This document shows positions 1 through 8,650 of a stretch of DNA of 64,000 nucleotides, piece by piece; the first letter of the stretch is position 1, and every line of letters starts with the position of its first letter. This DNA comes from Bradyrhizobium liaoningense (GTDB taxonomy: Bacteria; Pseudomonadota; Alphaproteobacteria; Rhizobiales; Xanthobacteraceae): positions 1-64,000 of the forward strand of contig NZ_JAFCJT010000034.1 of NCBI RefSeq assembly GCF_018130785.1, read 5' to 3'. The notes beneath the pieces were generated by a model. It ran no database searches. It worked only from the letters and a program-made list of their open reading frames with translations, and was not told where the DNA came from. A program made the position numbers and the translations under genes.

Positions 1-71
1 AGTGGGAGACACCCAAAGAATCCAGTTCCAACCGCTTCGCAACGCCCATCCGCCGCCATATGCGATTCCCC

Positions 72-90
72 TACCCCTCCAGGGGAGGGT
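72..90. repeat. GC-rich imperfect inverted repeat
   Basis: A short C-rich run followed by a G-rich run lies just beyond the stop codon of the minus-strand binding-protein gene. It could form a small stem at the end of that transcript, but there is no clear T-run, so a terminator role is only a guess. Nothing else is visible in bases 1-98. Confidence 0.3.
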
Positions 91-98
91 AAGAGAGA

Positions 99-1070
99 TC
101 AATTCGTCGGCAGCGGCACCTGGTCGTCGATCAGGGCATCCAGCGTCGCCTTCACGTCGACCTTGGCGTCGACGACGCCGGCCTGTTGCAGGGCGAGGCC
201 GGCGGCGAGGATCGATTCGCGCTGGGGCGCGCCGATGCGGCTGTGGGTGAGCTCGGTCCGCTCCTTGAGCTGCCTGTCGACCACCGGATCCGGCAGCTTC
301 GTGACGGCGATGAAGGTCTTCTTCAGCTCGTCGTAATTCGCCAGCGAATATTTGCGCGCCTCTTCGTACACCGCGAGCACGCGGCGGGCGGCGTCCGGAT
401 AGTCCTTCAGGAACTGCTCGCGCACATTGAGGATGCCCCAGGTGTTGGCATCGGCCTTGCGATAAAACAGTTTCGCACCTTCCTCGACCTCGGCCTGCGC
501 CATCATCGGATCGAGGCCGGCCCAGGCGTCGACGTCGCCGCGGATCAGCGCGGTCTTGCCGTCGGCGTGCTGGAGCAGCACCGGCGTGATGTCCTTTTCG
601 GTGAGGCCCGCACCTAGCAGCGCGCGCACCAGGAAGATGTGCGGATCGGTGCCGCGCGTCACCGCGACGCGCTTGCCCTTGAGATCGGCAACGCTCGCGA
701 TCTTGGAATCCTTGCCCGTCACCAGCGCCGTCCATTCGGGACGCGAATAGACGTAGATCGACTTGATGGGGTTGCCGTTGATGCGGGCGACCAGCGCCGC
801 CGAGCCCGCGGTCGAGCCGAAATCGATCGAGCCGGCATTGAGGAATTCGAGCGCCTTGTTCGAGCCGGCCGACTGCACCCAGGTGATGGTGATGCCGTCC
901 TTGGCGAATTCCTTTTCCAGAAGCCCCTTCTGCTTCAGGACCATCGACACCGGGTTATAGGTCGCCCAGTCGATGCGGATTTCTTTCAGCGGATCCGCCG
1001 CCCGTGCCGCAGGGGTCAATGCGAGCGCAACAGCTCCCGCCAACAGAATGCGTCGTGTAATCCCGGTCAT
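99..1070 (-). CDS. ABC transporter substrate-binding protein, aliphatic sulfonate/NitT-TauT type
   Basis: Predicted periplasmic receptor of 323 residues that would deliver a sulfonate, taurine-like or nitrate-like solute to an ABC importer. The N-terminus has an RR followed by a hydrophobic stretch ending in ARA, a typical signal peptide. The body has the SsuA/TauA-like pattern: an NxxS near residue 40, a GSNKALE stretch, a GSIDFG motif, and LKGKRVAVTRGTD near the middle. A longer frame begins at 1094, but GGAGG lies 7-8 bases ahead of the ATG at 1070, so I chose that start. The permease and ATPase partners are not in the window and may lie to the left. The exact ligand cannot be read from the sequence. 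Confidence 0.85.
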   Translation of the reverse strand: MTGITRRILLAGAVALALTPAARAADPLKEIRIDWATYNPVSMVLKQKGLLEKEFAKDGITITWVQSAGSNKALEFLNAGSIDFGSTAGSAALVARINGNPIKSIYVYSRPEWTALVTGKDSKIASVADLKGKRVAVTRGTDPHIFLVRALLGAGLTEKDITPVLLQHADGKTALIRGDVDAWAGLDPMMAQAEVEEGAKLFYRKADANTWGILNVREQFLKDYPDAARRVLAVYEEARKYSLANYDELKKTFIAVTKLPDPVVDRQLKERTELTHSRIGAPQRESILAAGLALQQAGVVDAKVDVKATLDALIDDQVPLPTN

Positions 1071-1090
1071 GCCCAGCCTCCTCAAAAACT

Positions 1091-1107
1091 TCATTGTTTT
1101 TCAATGA
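1091..1107. promoter_or_regulatory. 17-bp perfect inverted repeat upstream of the sulfonate-type binding protein
   Basis: TCATTG and CAATGA flank five T bases, 21-37 bases ahead of the chosen start at 1070. It could be an operator or an mRNA leader hairpin. It also covers the alternative start codon at 1094, which argues against that start. The intergenic stretch to glnD (1108-1258) shows nothing else distinct. Confidence 0.3.
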
Positions 1108-1258
1108 GTTATTTCTAGAGGTCAACGAGAAAATCGCTGTCCCGAAAGCCCCTCGGCTGAGAACAATTTTGCCGGAGGCCGGCCTTTTCCAGCATGGAAC
1201 GACTATTGCCAGAGAATGGCGGGTGACAGCGCCTGTCACCTCTTATATCCGGTGAGAC

Positions 1259-4048
1259 ATGGACAGCGTCGCGACTGAGCACAAGCCAGAGGTAGACGAT
1301 CGCTTCGACACCGCGCGGATCACCGCCGCGGTCGATGCGCTTGCCGAGAAACATCAGGGACGTGAGGACACGTTCCGCACGGCCCTGGCGCAAATGCTCA
1401 AGGCCGAGCTGATCGCAGCGCGCGCCGCGGCGCAGGCGATCCTGCTGAAGGATCGTCACGGAAGGCGCTGCGCCGAACGGCTGTGCCACGTGCAGGACGA
1501 GATCATCCGCATCCTGTATTCGGCGGCGACCCGGCATCTCTACCGCTCGCCGATCCCGAGCGGCGCGGAGCGCATGGCGGTGGTCGCGACCGGCGGCTAT
1601 GGCCGCGGCCTGATGGCGCCGGAATCCGACATCGATCTCCTGTTCATCCTGCCCTACAAGCAGACCGCCTGGGGTGAGCAGGTCGCCGAAGCCATTCTCT
1701 ACTGCCTCTGGGACATGGGGCTGAAGGTCGGGCACGCCACGCGCTCGGTCGATGAATCGATCCGGCAGGCGCGCGGCGACATGACCATCCGCACCGCGAT
1801 CCTGGAGACGCGCTTCCTCACCGGCGACCAGCCGCTCTATGACGAGCTGGTCGCGCGCTTCGACAAGGACGTGGTGCAGGGCACGGCGTCCGAATTCGTC
1901 ACCGCAAAGCTCGCCGAGCGCGAGGAGCGCCACCGCCGCGGCGGCCAGTCGCGCTACCTGGTCGAGCCCAACGTCAAGGACGGCAAGGGCGCCTTGCGCG
2001 ACCTGCACACGCTGTTCTGGATCGCCAAATACGTCTACCGCGTTCGTGATACCGACGAGCTGGTCGAGCGCGGCGTGTTCGACGCGCAGGAATATCGCAC
2101 CTTTCGCCGCTGCGCCGACTTCCTCTGGTCGGTGCGCTGCAATCTGCACTTCTACTCCGGCCGCGCGGAGGAGCGCCTCTCCTTCGACCTCCAGCGCGAG
2201 ATCGCGGTCCGGCTCGGCTACACCTCGCATCCCGGCATGCAGGACGTCGAGCGCTTCATGAAGCACTACTTCCTGGTCGCAAAGGAAGTGGGCAATCTCA
2301 CCGCCATCCTCTGCGCCAAGCTCGAGGACCAGCAGGCCAAGCCCGCGCCGGTGCTCAGCAGGATGATGGCGCGGCTGCGCCCCACTCCCGCGAAGCGCCG
2401 CGTCCCCGACAGCGACGACTTCATCGTCGACAACAACCGCATCAACGTCGCCGCGCCCGACGTGTTCAAGCACGATCCGGTCAATTTGATCCGCATCTTC
2501 CGCCTGGCGCAGAAGAACAACCTCGCCTTCCATCCGGACGCGATGCGCGACGTGACGCGCTCACTCGGCCTGATCAACGCGCAGCTTCGCGAGAACCCGG
2601 AAGCCAACCGGCTGTTCATGGAGATCCTGACCTCCGACAACGCCGAGATCGTGCTGCGTCGGATGAACGAGACCGGTGTGCTCGGCCAATTCATCCGCGC
2701 TTTCGGCAAGATCGTCTCGATGATGCAGTTCAACATGTATCATCACTACACCGTTGACGAGCATTTGATCCGCTGTGTCGGCTTCCTGCAGGACATCGAG
2801 CGCGGCGGCATCGAGGAATTTACGCTCGCCAGCGATCTCTTCCGCAAGATCCGGCCCGAGCACCGTGCGGTGATCTACATCACGACGCTGCTGCACGACA
2901 TCGCCAAGGGCCGGCCCGAGGATCATTCGATCGCCGGGGCCAAGGTGGCCCGGCGGCTGTGCCCGCGGCTCGGCTTCAGCGCGGCCGACACCGAGCTCGT
3001 GGCCTGGCTGATCGAGGAGCATCTGACGATGTCCACGGTCGCGCAGTCGCGCGATCTGTCGGACCGCAAGACGATCGAGAATTTCGCCGCCGTGGTGCAG
3101 TCGGTCGAGCAGATGAAATTGCTCACGATCCTGACCACCGCCGACATCCGCGGCGTCGGCCCGGGCGTGTGGAACGGCTGGAAGGCGCAGCTCCTGCGCT
3201 CGCTCTATTATGAGACCGAACCGGTGCTGACCGGCGGCTTCTCGGAAGTCGACCGCGGCAAGCGCCTGACGGCCGCCTACGCCGAATTCCGCATGGCCTT
3301 CGCCGAATGGCCGGTGGACGAGCTCGATGCCTATATCGGCCGGCACTATCCCGCATATTGGCTCAAGGTCGAGCTGCCGCGAAAGATCCGCCATGCCCGC
3401 TTCGTCCGCTCCAGCGAACAGGCCGGCCACAAGCTCGCGATCAATGTCGGCTTCGACGAGGTGCGCGGCGTCACCGAGCTCACGATCTTCGCCGCCGACC
3501 ATCCCTGGCTGCTCTCGATCATCGCCGGCGCCTGCGCCTCGGCCGGCGCCAACATCGTCGACGCGCAGATCTACACGACGACCGACGGCCGCGCGCTCGA
3601 CACGATCTCGATCTCCAGGGAATACGACCGCGACGAGGACGAGGGCCGGCGCGCCACACGCATCGGCGAGATGATCGAGGACGTGCTGGAAGGCAAGCTG
3701 CGTCTGCCCGAAGTGGTGGCGCGGCGCACCGTGCGCAGCAAGGCGCGGCCGTTCGTGATCGAGCCGGAAGTGACCATCAACAACCAGTGGTCTGACCGCT
3801 ACACCGTGATCGAGGTCTCCGGCCTCGACCGCCCCGGCCTGCTCTACGAGCTGACCACCGCGATCTCGAAGCTCAATCTGAACATCGCCTCGGCCCATGT
3901 CGCGACCTTCGGCGAGCGCGCCCGCGACGTGTTCTACGTCACCGACCTCCTGGGCGCGCAGATCAACGCGCCGACGCGCCAGTCCGCAATCAAGCGCGCG
4001 CTGACCCACGTGATGGCCGCCGACAAGGCGGTTCAGCCGGCGGCGTGA
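1259..4048 (+). CDS. glnD: [Protein-PII] uridylyltransferase / uridylyl-removing enzyme GlnD
   Basis: Bifunctional cytoplasmic nitrogen sensor that uridylylates PII proteins when glutamine is low and removes UMP when glutamine is high. The 929-residue protein has the family's order. The nucleotidyltransferase domain carries GGYGRG at about residues 112-117 and SDIDLL at 123-128. A PII-uridylyltransferase helical region follows, then an HD domain with LLHDIAKG near residue 545. Two ACT domains lie at about 735-815 and 848-925, the second with SGLDRPGLLYELT. Length and catalytic residues are intact, so it should be fully active. A modest GGTGAG precedes the ATG. It stands alone between a binding-protein gene and an alkyltransferase gene. 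Confidence 0.97.
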   Translation: MDSVATEHKPEVDDRFDTARITAAVDALAEKHQGREDTFRTALAQMLKAELIAARAAAQAILLKDRHGRRCAERLCHVQDEIIRILYSAATRHLYRSPIPSGAERMAVVATGGYGRGLMAPESDIDLLFILPYKQTAWGEQVAEAILYCLWDMGLKVGHATRSVDESIRQARGDMTIRTAILETRFLTGDQPLYDELVARFDKDVVQGTASEFVTAKLAEREERHRRGGQSRYLVEPNVKDGKGALRDLHTLFWIAKYVYRVRDTDELVERGVFDAQEYRTFRRCADFLWSVRCNLHFYSGRAEERLSFDLQREIAVRLGYTSHPGMQDVERFMKHYFLVAKEVGNLTAILCAKLEDQQAKPAPVLSRMMARLRPTPAKRRVPDSDDFIVDNNRINVAAPDVFKHDPVNLIRIFRLAQKNNLAFHPDAMRDVTRSLGLINAQLRENPEANRLFMEILTSDNAEIVLRRMNETGVLGQFIRAFGKIVSMMQFNMYHHYTVDEHLIRCVGFLQDIERGGIEEFTLASDLFRKIRPEHRAVIYITTLLHDIAKGRPEDHSIAGAKVARRLCPRLGFSAADTELVAWLIEEHLTMSTVAQSRDLSDRKTIENFAAVVQSVEQMKLLTILTTADIRGVGPGVWNGWKAQLLRSLYYETEPVLTGGFSEVDRGKRLTAAYAEFRMAFAEWPVDELDAYIGRHYPAYWLKVELPRKIRHARFVRSSEQAGHKLAINVGFDEVRGVTELTIFAADHPWLLSIIAGACASAGANIVDAQIYTTTDGRALDTISISREYDRDEDEGRRATRIGEMIEDVLEGKLRLPEVVARRTVRSKARPFVIEPEVTINNQWSDRYTVIEVSGLDRPGLLYELTTAISKLNLNIASAHVATFGERARDVFYVTDLLGAQINAPTRQSAIKRALTHVMAADKAVQPAA

Positions 4049-4073
4049 GTGGCGGCGCGCGTCTCTCTCCTCT

Positions 4074-4113
4074 CGTCATTCCGGGCTCGCGCTTCGCGCG
4101 CCCCGGAATGACG
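4074..4113. repeat. Dispersed palindrome (CGTCATTCCGGG family)
   Basis: CGTCATTCCGGG and CCCGGAATGACG face each other around a GC-rich alternating core between the convergent glnD and ogt-type genes. It resembles REP-type intergenic palindromes and may also stop transcription from both sides. A degraded relative is at 19984-20023. Confidence 0.7.
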
Positions 4114-4139
4114 ACGGAGAGGTTCGCGGACGCTACGCC

Positions 4140-4670
4140 TCAAACCTCCACGCCCTCATGCCGCAGCAGCCAGCGCTTGCGCTCGAGGCCGCCACCATAT
4201 TTGACCAGCGAACCATCGGCACCGATCAGGCGATGGCACGGCAGCACCACGCTGATCGGGTTGGAGCCGTTGGCGTGTCCAACGGCGCGAATGGCCTTCG
4301 GCATGTCGATCCTAGCGGCCAGCGCGCCGTAGCTCATCGTGGTGCCGGCGGGAATGTGTACAAGCGCGTTCCAGACCTTCTGCTGGAACGGCGTGCCGGC
4401 GATGCGCCATGCGACGCGCGAGAGCTGGCCGAGATCGCCTTCGAAATAGCCCGAGAGCGCAGTCCGGATCTCCGCCGGCGCGGGTTGATCGCGGAGATCC
4501 ACCGTACCGTAATGCAGGCGCAACAGCTCGCGCATGCGGTGCTCGTAATCGTCCCAGTCGAGCGCGCGTAGCGCACCCTCGGCATCGGTGACGAGCAACG
4601 CGGTCCCGATCGGCGTCGTCAGACGATCGAGGCCGAAGCTTACTGACGGTTTGGTCGATCGAGCGGGCAT
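4140..4670 (-). CDS. ogt: Methylated-DNA--[protein]-cysteine S-methyltransferase
   Basis: Suicidal DNA repair protein that moves an alkyl group from O6-alkylguanine to its own cysteine. The 176-residue protein has the active-site PCHR motif near residue 144, the helix-turn-helix region with GTTMSYGALAARI, and the ending LVKYGGGLERKRWLL that closes the fold. The short N-terminal domain with no second methyl-acceptor or AraC part makes it the Ogt type rather than full Ada. A GTG start at 4694 is possible, but the ATG at 4670 gives a normal N-terminus. Its 5' end faces the DUF1304 gene. Confidence 0.93.
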   Translation of the reverse strand: MPARSTKPSVSFGLDRLTTPIGTALLVTDAEGALRALDWDDYEHRMRELLRLHYGTVDLRDQPAPAEIRTALSGYFEGDLGQLSRVAWRIAGTPFQQKVWNALVHIPAGTTMSYGALAARIDMPKAIRAVGHANGSNPISVVLPCHRLIGADGSLVKYGGGLERKRWLLRHEGVEV

Positions 4671-4762
4671 TGCGACACCAGGCCATCGAAACACATCATC
4701 GCACTTGCCATGCCGGCCGTGCTAACGTCCACCCGAAAGCTGACGCTTTTGGGGGGCTCAAC

Positions 4763-5125
4763 TTGATCTGGATCGCCAACATCCTGGTGGCGCTGGTCGC
4801 CGCACTGCACGCCTTCTTCCTGATCCTGGAGATGTTTCTCTGGGACAAGCCGCTGGGCTTGAAGGTTTTTCGCAATACGCCTGAGAAGGCCGAAATCACG
4901 AAAGTGCTGGCGGCCAATCAAGGGCTCTATAACGGCTTCCTCGCTGCCGGCCTGATCTGGGGCCTCGCCCACGGCAACCCGGCCTTCGCATTCCAGATCA
5001 AGGCATTCTTCCTGCTCTGCGTGGTCGTGGCCGGCGCCTACGGCGCGGCGACCGTCAGCTCGCGCATCCTGATCGTGCAGGCGCTGCCGGCGGCGATCGC
5101 GCTGGTTGCGCTGTTTCTGACCTGA
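4763..5125 (+). CDS. DUF1304 family membrane protein
   Basis: Small integral membrane protein of 120 residues with about four transmembrane helices, the first starting right at the N-terminus (IANILVALVAALHAFFLILEMFLW). The W..IANILVxLVAxLHxxFxxLEMFLW start, the AANQGLYNGFLA loop and the AGAYGA stretch are typical of DUF1304. The function of the family is unknown. The frame is open back to 4670, but that part reads across the promoter of the neighbouring gene. A TTG at 4763 preceded by GGGGGG gives the usual family N-terminus, so I start there. Confidence 0.8.
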   Translation: MIWIANILVALVAALHAFFLILEMFLWDKPLGLKVFRNTPEKAEITKVLAANQGLYNGFLAAGLIWGLAHGNPAFAFQIKAFFLLCVVVAGAYGAATVSSRILIVQALPAAIALVALFLT

Positions 5126-5258
5126 GACGCTTCGGCGCAGCGCCGCGATCCTTGCGCGGCACCTCGCCTTCCTCCACACTCTCCGGCAGCGATGGCGACC
5201 GTTGCAATCAACGGGAAAAGACCGTCGACCGGAAATTCCGTCAGGAGGAACAACCAAG

Positions 5259-6500
5259 ATGAACAATCGCAGAGCCTTCATAGTTGCCACGGCGGCGCTC
5301 GCCTTCGCGTTCTCCGCCAGCCAAGCCCCCTTCAATCAAGCCCTCGCCCAGAAGAAATACGACACCGGCGCGAGCGACACCGAGATCAAGATCGGCCAGA
5401 CCGTGCCGTTCTCCGGGGCCTATTCCGTCTACGCCAATATCGGCAAGACCCAGGCCGCCTACTTCAAGATGATCAACGATCAGGGCGGCATCAACGGCCG
5501 CAAGATCAATCTGATCCAGTATGACGATGCCTATTCGCCGCCGAAGACGGTCGAGCAGGTGCGCAAGCTCGTCGAAGGCGACGAGGTGCTGTTCACCTTC
5601 CAGATCATCGGCACGGCCGCGAACGCCGCCGTGCAAAAATATCTCAACGGCAAGAAGATCCCGCAGCTGCTGGCCTCTACCGGCGCCGCACGCTTCAACG
5701 ATCCGCAGAACTATCCCTGGACCATCGCCTACAATCCCAACTACGTGTCCGAGGGACGCATCTACGCCAAGTACATTCTCGCCAATCACCCCAATGCCAA
5801 GATCGGCGTGCTCTACCAGAACGACGACATGGGCCGCGACTATCTCGCCGGTCTCAAGAGCGGCCTCGGCGACAAGGCCGCCAAGATGATCGTCGGCGAG
5901 GTGTCCTACGAGGTCACCGACCCGACCGTCGACTCGCAGGTGGTCAAGCTGAAGTCGCTCGGCGCCGATCTCTTCTACGATGCCTCGACGCCGAAGTTCG
6001 CGGCGCAGGCCATCAAGAAGGTGGCCGAGCTCGGCTGGACGCCGGTGCACATCCTCGACATCAATGCGAGCCCGATCTCGGCGACGCTGAAGCCGGCCGG
6101 CCTCGACATCTCCAAGGGCATCATCTCGACCCAATACGGCAAGGAGCCGAGTGACCCGCAGTGGAAGGACGATCCGGGCGTGAAGGCGTTCTTCGCCTTC
6201 ATGGACAAGTATTTCCCCGAAGGCGACAAGCTCAACACGGTCAACACCTATGCTTATTCGGTCGCCGAGCTGCTGACGCAGGTGCTGAAACAGTGCGGTG
6301 ACGACCTGTCGCGTGAGAACGTGATGAAGCAGGTCGCCAACATCAAGGACTTCACCCCGAGCTTCGCGCTGCCCGGCATCAAGATCAACACCGGACCGAA
6401 CGATTATCGCGTCAACAAGCAGATGCAGATGATGAAGTTCAACGGCGAGCGTTGGGAGCTGTTCGGCCCGATCATCGAGGACAACGGCCCGGCGGGTTAG
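5259..6500 (+). CDS. ABC transporter substrate-binding protein, branched-chain amino acid (Liv) type, copy 1
   Basis: Periplasmic receptor of 413 residues with an N-terminal signal peptide ending near QALAQ, then the Leu/Ile/Val-binding fold: SDTEIKIGQTVPFSG, NDQGGINGRKINL, a TFQIIGTAAN hinge region and QNDDMGRDY. The mature sequence is very close to the next gene, so the two are tandem duplicates. AGGAGG sits 10-15 bases ahead of the ATG at 5259; the frame is open further upstream without a better start. No permease or ATPase is next to it, so it must work with components encoded elsewhere. The ligand may be an amino acid, amide or aromatic acid. Confidence 0.88.
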   Translation: MNNRRAFIVATAALAFAFSASQAPFNQALAQKKYDTGASDTEIKIGQTVPFSGAYSVYANIGKTQAAYFKMINDQGGINGRKINLIQYDDAYSPPKTVEQVRKLVEGDEVLFTFQIIGTAANAAVQKYLNGKKIPQLLASTGAARFNDPQNYPWTIAYNPNYVSEGRIYAKYILANHPNAKIGVLYQNDDMGRDYLAGLKSGLGDKAAKMIVGEVSYEVTDPTVDSQVVKLKSLGADLFYDASTPKFAAQAIKKVAELGWTPVHILDINASPISATLKPAGLDISKGIISTQYGKEPSDPQWKDDPGVKAFFAFMDKYFPEGDKLNTVNTYAYSVAELLTQVLKQCGDDLSRENVMKQVANIKDFTPSFALPGIKINTGPNDYRVNKQMQMMKFNGERWELFGPIIEDNGPAG

Positions 6501-6506
6501 GGACTA

Positions 6507-6568
6507 CGTAGGGTGGGTTAGCCCTGCAGATGCGCAAAGCGCATCTGCTCGGCGTAACCCACCCTACG
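6507..6568. repeat. Dispersed palindrome (CGTAGGGTGGG family) between tandem binding-protein genes
   Basis: CGTAGGGTGGGTTA pairs with TAACCCACCCTACG across a core that is itself palindromic (AGATGCGC/GCGCATCT). It lies six bases after the stop of copy 1 and could end or stabilise its transcript. Relatives with a GGGTGGGCAAAGGCGC arm occur at 19346-19442 and 31402-31470. Confidence 0.8.
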
Positions 6569-6693
6569 AACTGCGCGTGCCCGCCGACCTTGCGTTGCAG
6601 CAACGCCTCCTCCACACTCGCCTCAGCGGCGACGTTCGGTGCGCATGAGCGCCCCGGACAGATCGCCGGCAATAACAGCTGAGGAAATTGCGA

Positions 6694-7920
6694 ATGAGGA
6701 ATGGAATGCTGCATCTGGCCACGGCAACGGCGCTGACCCTGGCGCTGTCGGCCTCTGCGGCCAATGCCCAGAAGAAATATGATCCGGGCGCCAGCGACAC
6801 CGAGATCAAGGTCGGACAGACCATGCCGTTCTCGGGCCCGGCGTCCGCCTATTCGTCGATCGGCAAGACCCAGGCCGCCTATTTCAAGATGGTCAACGAC
6901 CAGGGCGGCATCAACGGCCGCAAGATCAACCTCATTCAGTATGACGACGCCTATTCGCCGCCGAAAGCCGTGGAGCAGATTCGCAAGCTCGTCGAGAGCG
7001 ACGAGGTGCTCCTGACCTTCCAGATCATCGGCACACCCGTGAACGCGGCCGTGCAGAAATATCTCAATTCCAAGAAGGTGCCGCAGCTGTTCGCGGCGAC
7101 CGGCGCTTCGCGCTTTACCGACCCGAAGAACTTTCCGTGGACGATGGGCTTCAATCCGAACTACTTCGTCGAAGGCCGCATCTACGGGCAGTACATCCTG
7201 AAGGAGCATCCGAACGCGAAGATCGGCGTGCTCTATCAGAACGACGACCTTGGCAAGGACTATCTGAACGGCATCAAGGCCGGCCTCGGCGACAAGGCCG
7301 CCAAGATGATCGTGACCGAAGCGTCCTACGAGGTCTCAGATCCCACCGTCGACTCCCAGATCCTCAAGATCAAGGACGCCGGCGCAGATCTGTTCTTCAG
7401 TGCCACCACGCCGAAGCAGGCCGCGCAGGCGATCAAGAAGATCGCCGAGATGGGCTGGCATCCGGTGCAGATCGTCGACATCAACGCCACCTCGGTCGGC
7501 GCGGTGCTGAAGCCCGCTGGCCTCGATGCCGCCAAGGGCCTGATCAGCGTCAACTACGGCAAGGAACCGCTCGATCCGACCTGGAAGGACGACCCGGGCC
7601 TGAAGAAGTATTTCGACTTCATGGCCAAGTACTATCCGGACGGCGACAAGGATTCGAACTTCAACACCTACGGCTACAGCACGGCACAGCTCCTGGTCCA
7701 TGTGCTGAAGCAGTGCGGCGACGACCTGACGCGCGAGAACGTCATGAAGCAGGCCGCGTCGCTGAAGGACGTCGTCAGTGACACTGCGCTTCCCGGCATC
7801 AAGGCCAACACCTCGCCGACCGACTACCGCGTCAACAAGCAGCTTCAGATGATGAAGTTCAACGGCGAGCGCTGGGAGCTGTTCGGCCCGATCCTGGAGG
7901 ATACGGGGCCGGCCGGCTAG
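6694..7920 (+). CDS. ABC transporter substrate-binding protein, branched-chain amino acid (Liv) type, copy 2
   Basis: Tandem paralogue of the preceding gene, 408 residues, with a signal peptide ending at SAANAQ and a mature part that can be aligned with copy 1 almost without gaps. Shared blocks include SDTEIK(I/V)GQT, YDDAYSPPK, KQCGDDL(S/T)RENVMKQ and the C-terminal MMKFNGERWELFGPI. GAGG about ten bases ahead supports the ATG at 6694 over a TTG at 6688. The 193-base gap contains its own GC-rich upstream region, so the two copies may be expressed separately. Differences cluster in the central segment, which could mean a different ligand preference. Confidence 0.88.
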   Translation: MRNGMLHLATATALTLALSASAANAQKKYDPGASDTEIKVGQTMPFSGPASAYSSIGKTQAAYFKMVNDQGGINGRKINLIQYDDAYSPPKAVEQIRKLVESDEVLLTFQIIGTPVNAAVQKYLNSKKVPQLFAATGASRFTDPKNFPWTMGFNPNYFVEGRIYGQYILKEHPNAKIGVLYQNDDLGKDYLNGIKAGLGDKAAKMIVTEASYEVSDPTVDSQILKIKDAGADLFFSATTPKQAAQAIKKIAEMGWHPVQIVDINATSVGAVLKPAGLDAAKGLISVNYGKEPLDPTWKDDPGLKKYFDFMAKYYPDGDKDSNFNTYGYSTAQLLVHVLKQCGDDLTRENVMKQAASLKDVVSDTALPGIKANTSPTDYRVNKQLQMMKFNGERWELFGPILEDTGPAG

Positions 7921-7945
7921 TGGTTGAAAACAACTGCCTCAACGA

Positions 7946-8030
7946 CGTCATGCCCGGGCTTGTCCCGGGCATCCACGTTCTTGGAGCGACAACGAAGGCG
8001 TGGATGGCCGGGTCAAGCCCGGCCATGACG
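7946..8030. repeat. Dispersed palindrome (CGTCATGCCCGGGC family)
   Basis: CGTCATGCCCGGGCTTG at the left and GTCAAGCCCGGCCATGACG at the right form the outer arms, with an inner pair ATCCACG/CGTGGAT. It fills the space between the convergent binding-protein and DUF1330 genes. A short relative lies at 28286-28316. Confidence 0.75.
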
Positions 8031-8056
8031 GCGGAGGGAGATGCGCGCAGAGACGT

Positions 8057-8482
8057 CTACTCCGGTATCTCCCCAAAATTCTTCCCCACCGGCAGCACCG
8101 CGTGCCGGATCAGCCGTGAATCCTCCACCGCGGCCTGCCGATGCTTCACCGCCTCGCGATAGACGGGATCGCGGATCATCTCGACGAAGGCGGCGACGCT
8201 TGGATATTCGGCGATGAAGCAATGGTCCCAGCGCTCGGCCTCGGGGCCGATCAGCATCAGCTCGAATTTGCCTTGCCAGACAATGCGGCCGCCGAGGCGC
8301 TCGAACACCGGGCCGCTCTCGCGGCCATAGGCCGCATAAGCTTCCGCGCCGCTCGCCTTGCGGCCGTCGGGATAGGCCGCCTCTCGGCGCAAACGCACCA
8401 GATTGAGCATGTGGATCGGGCCGGGGCGGTCGTTGTCCCGGAACTGCGCAAAAATCTCCTTGGTCGGATCGATATGGCCCAT
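8057..8482 (-). CDS. DUF1330 domain-containing protein
   Basis: Cytoplasmic protein of 141 residues with the dimeric alpha-beta barrel pattern of DUF1330. Features are HMLNLVRLR near residue 24, the AYAAYGRESGPVFERLGGRI block, the FELMLIGPE strand and YPSVAAFVEMIRDPVYREAVKHR. The family has no settled function; relatives are small stand-alone enzymes or binding proteins. AGAGGG sits a suitable distance ahead of the ATG. It is a single gene, divergent from pbpA. A second, shorter DUF1330 protein is encoded at 50641-50934. Confidence 0.85.
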   Translation of the reverse strand: MGHIDPTKEIFAQFRDNDRPGPIHMLNLVRLRREAAYPDGRKASGAEAYAAYGRESGPVFERLGGRIVWQGKFELMLIGPEAERWDHCFIAEYPSVAAFVEMIRDPVYREAVKHRQAAVEDSRLIRHAVLPVGKNFGEIPE

Positions 8483-8650
8483 GCCGGTTCCCTCTTGTTT
8501 TATGCGGACAATCCTAGCTCTGCCGCTTCGCCAGCGGAACTGCGGCAGGCGAATGCCGCACCTCCTAATCGCGCGTTAAGCTCTGGGTAACCGGGCCTTA
8601 AACAGCGACCGCTAGCGTGCGGCGGGGCGGGATGATCGGGCGTTTTGCGT

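Noticed and set aside
1115-2533. Long minus-strand ORF antisense to glnD, and similar long ORFs opposite other genes
   Set aside because: High GC content keeps antisense frames open. Their composition (His, Arg, Asp, Ala-rich) and lack of motifs mark them as shadows of the real genes.
4670-4762. Longer N-terminus for the DUF1304 protein
   Set aside because: The extra 31 residues are hydrophilic, unlike the family, and read across the promoter region of the divergent ogt-type gene.
4756-4776. FixK/FNR-like box (TTGATCTGGATCGC)
   Set aside because: The right half site is poor and the word lies across the chosen start codon of the DUF1304 gene, where it is better explained as coding sequence.
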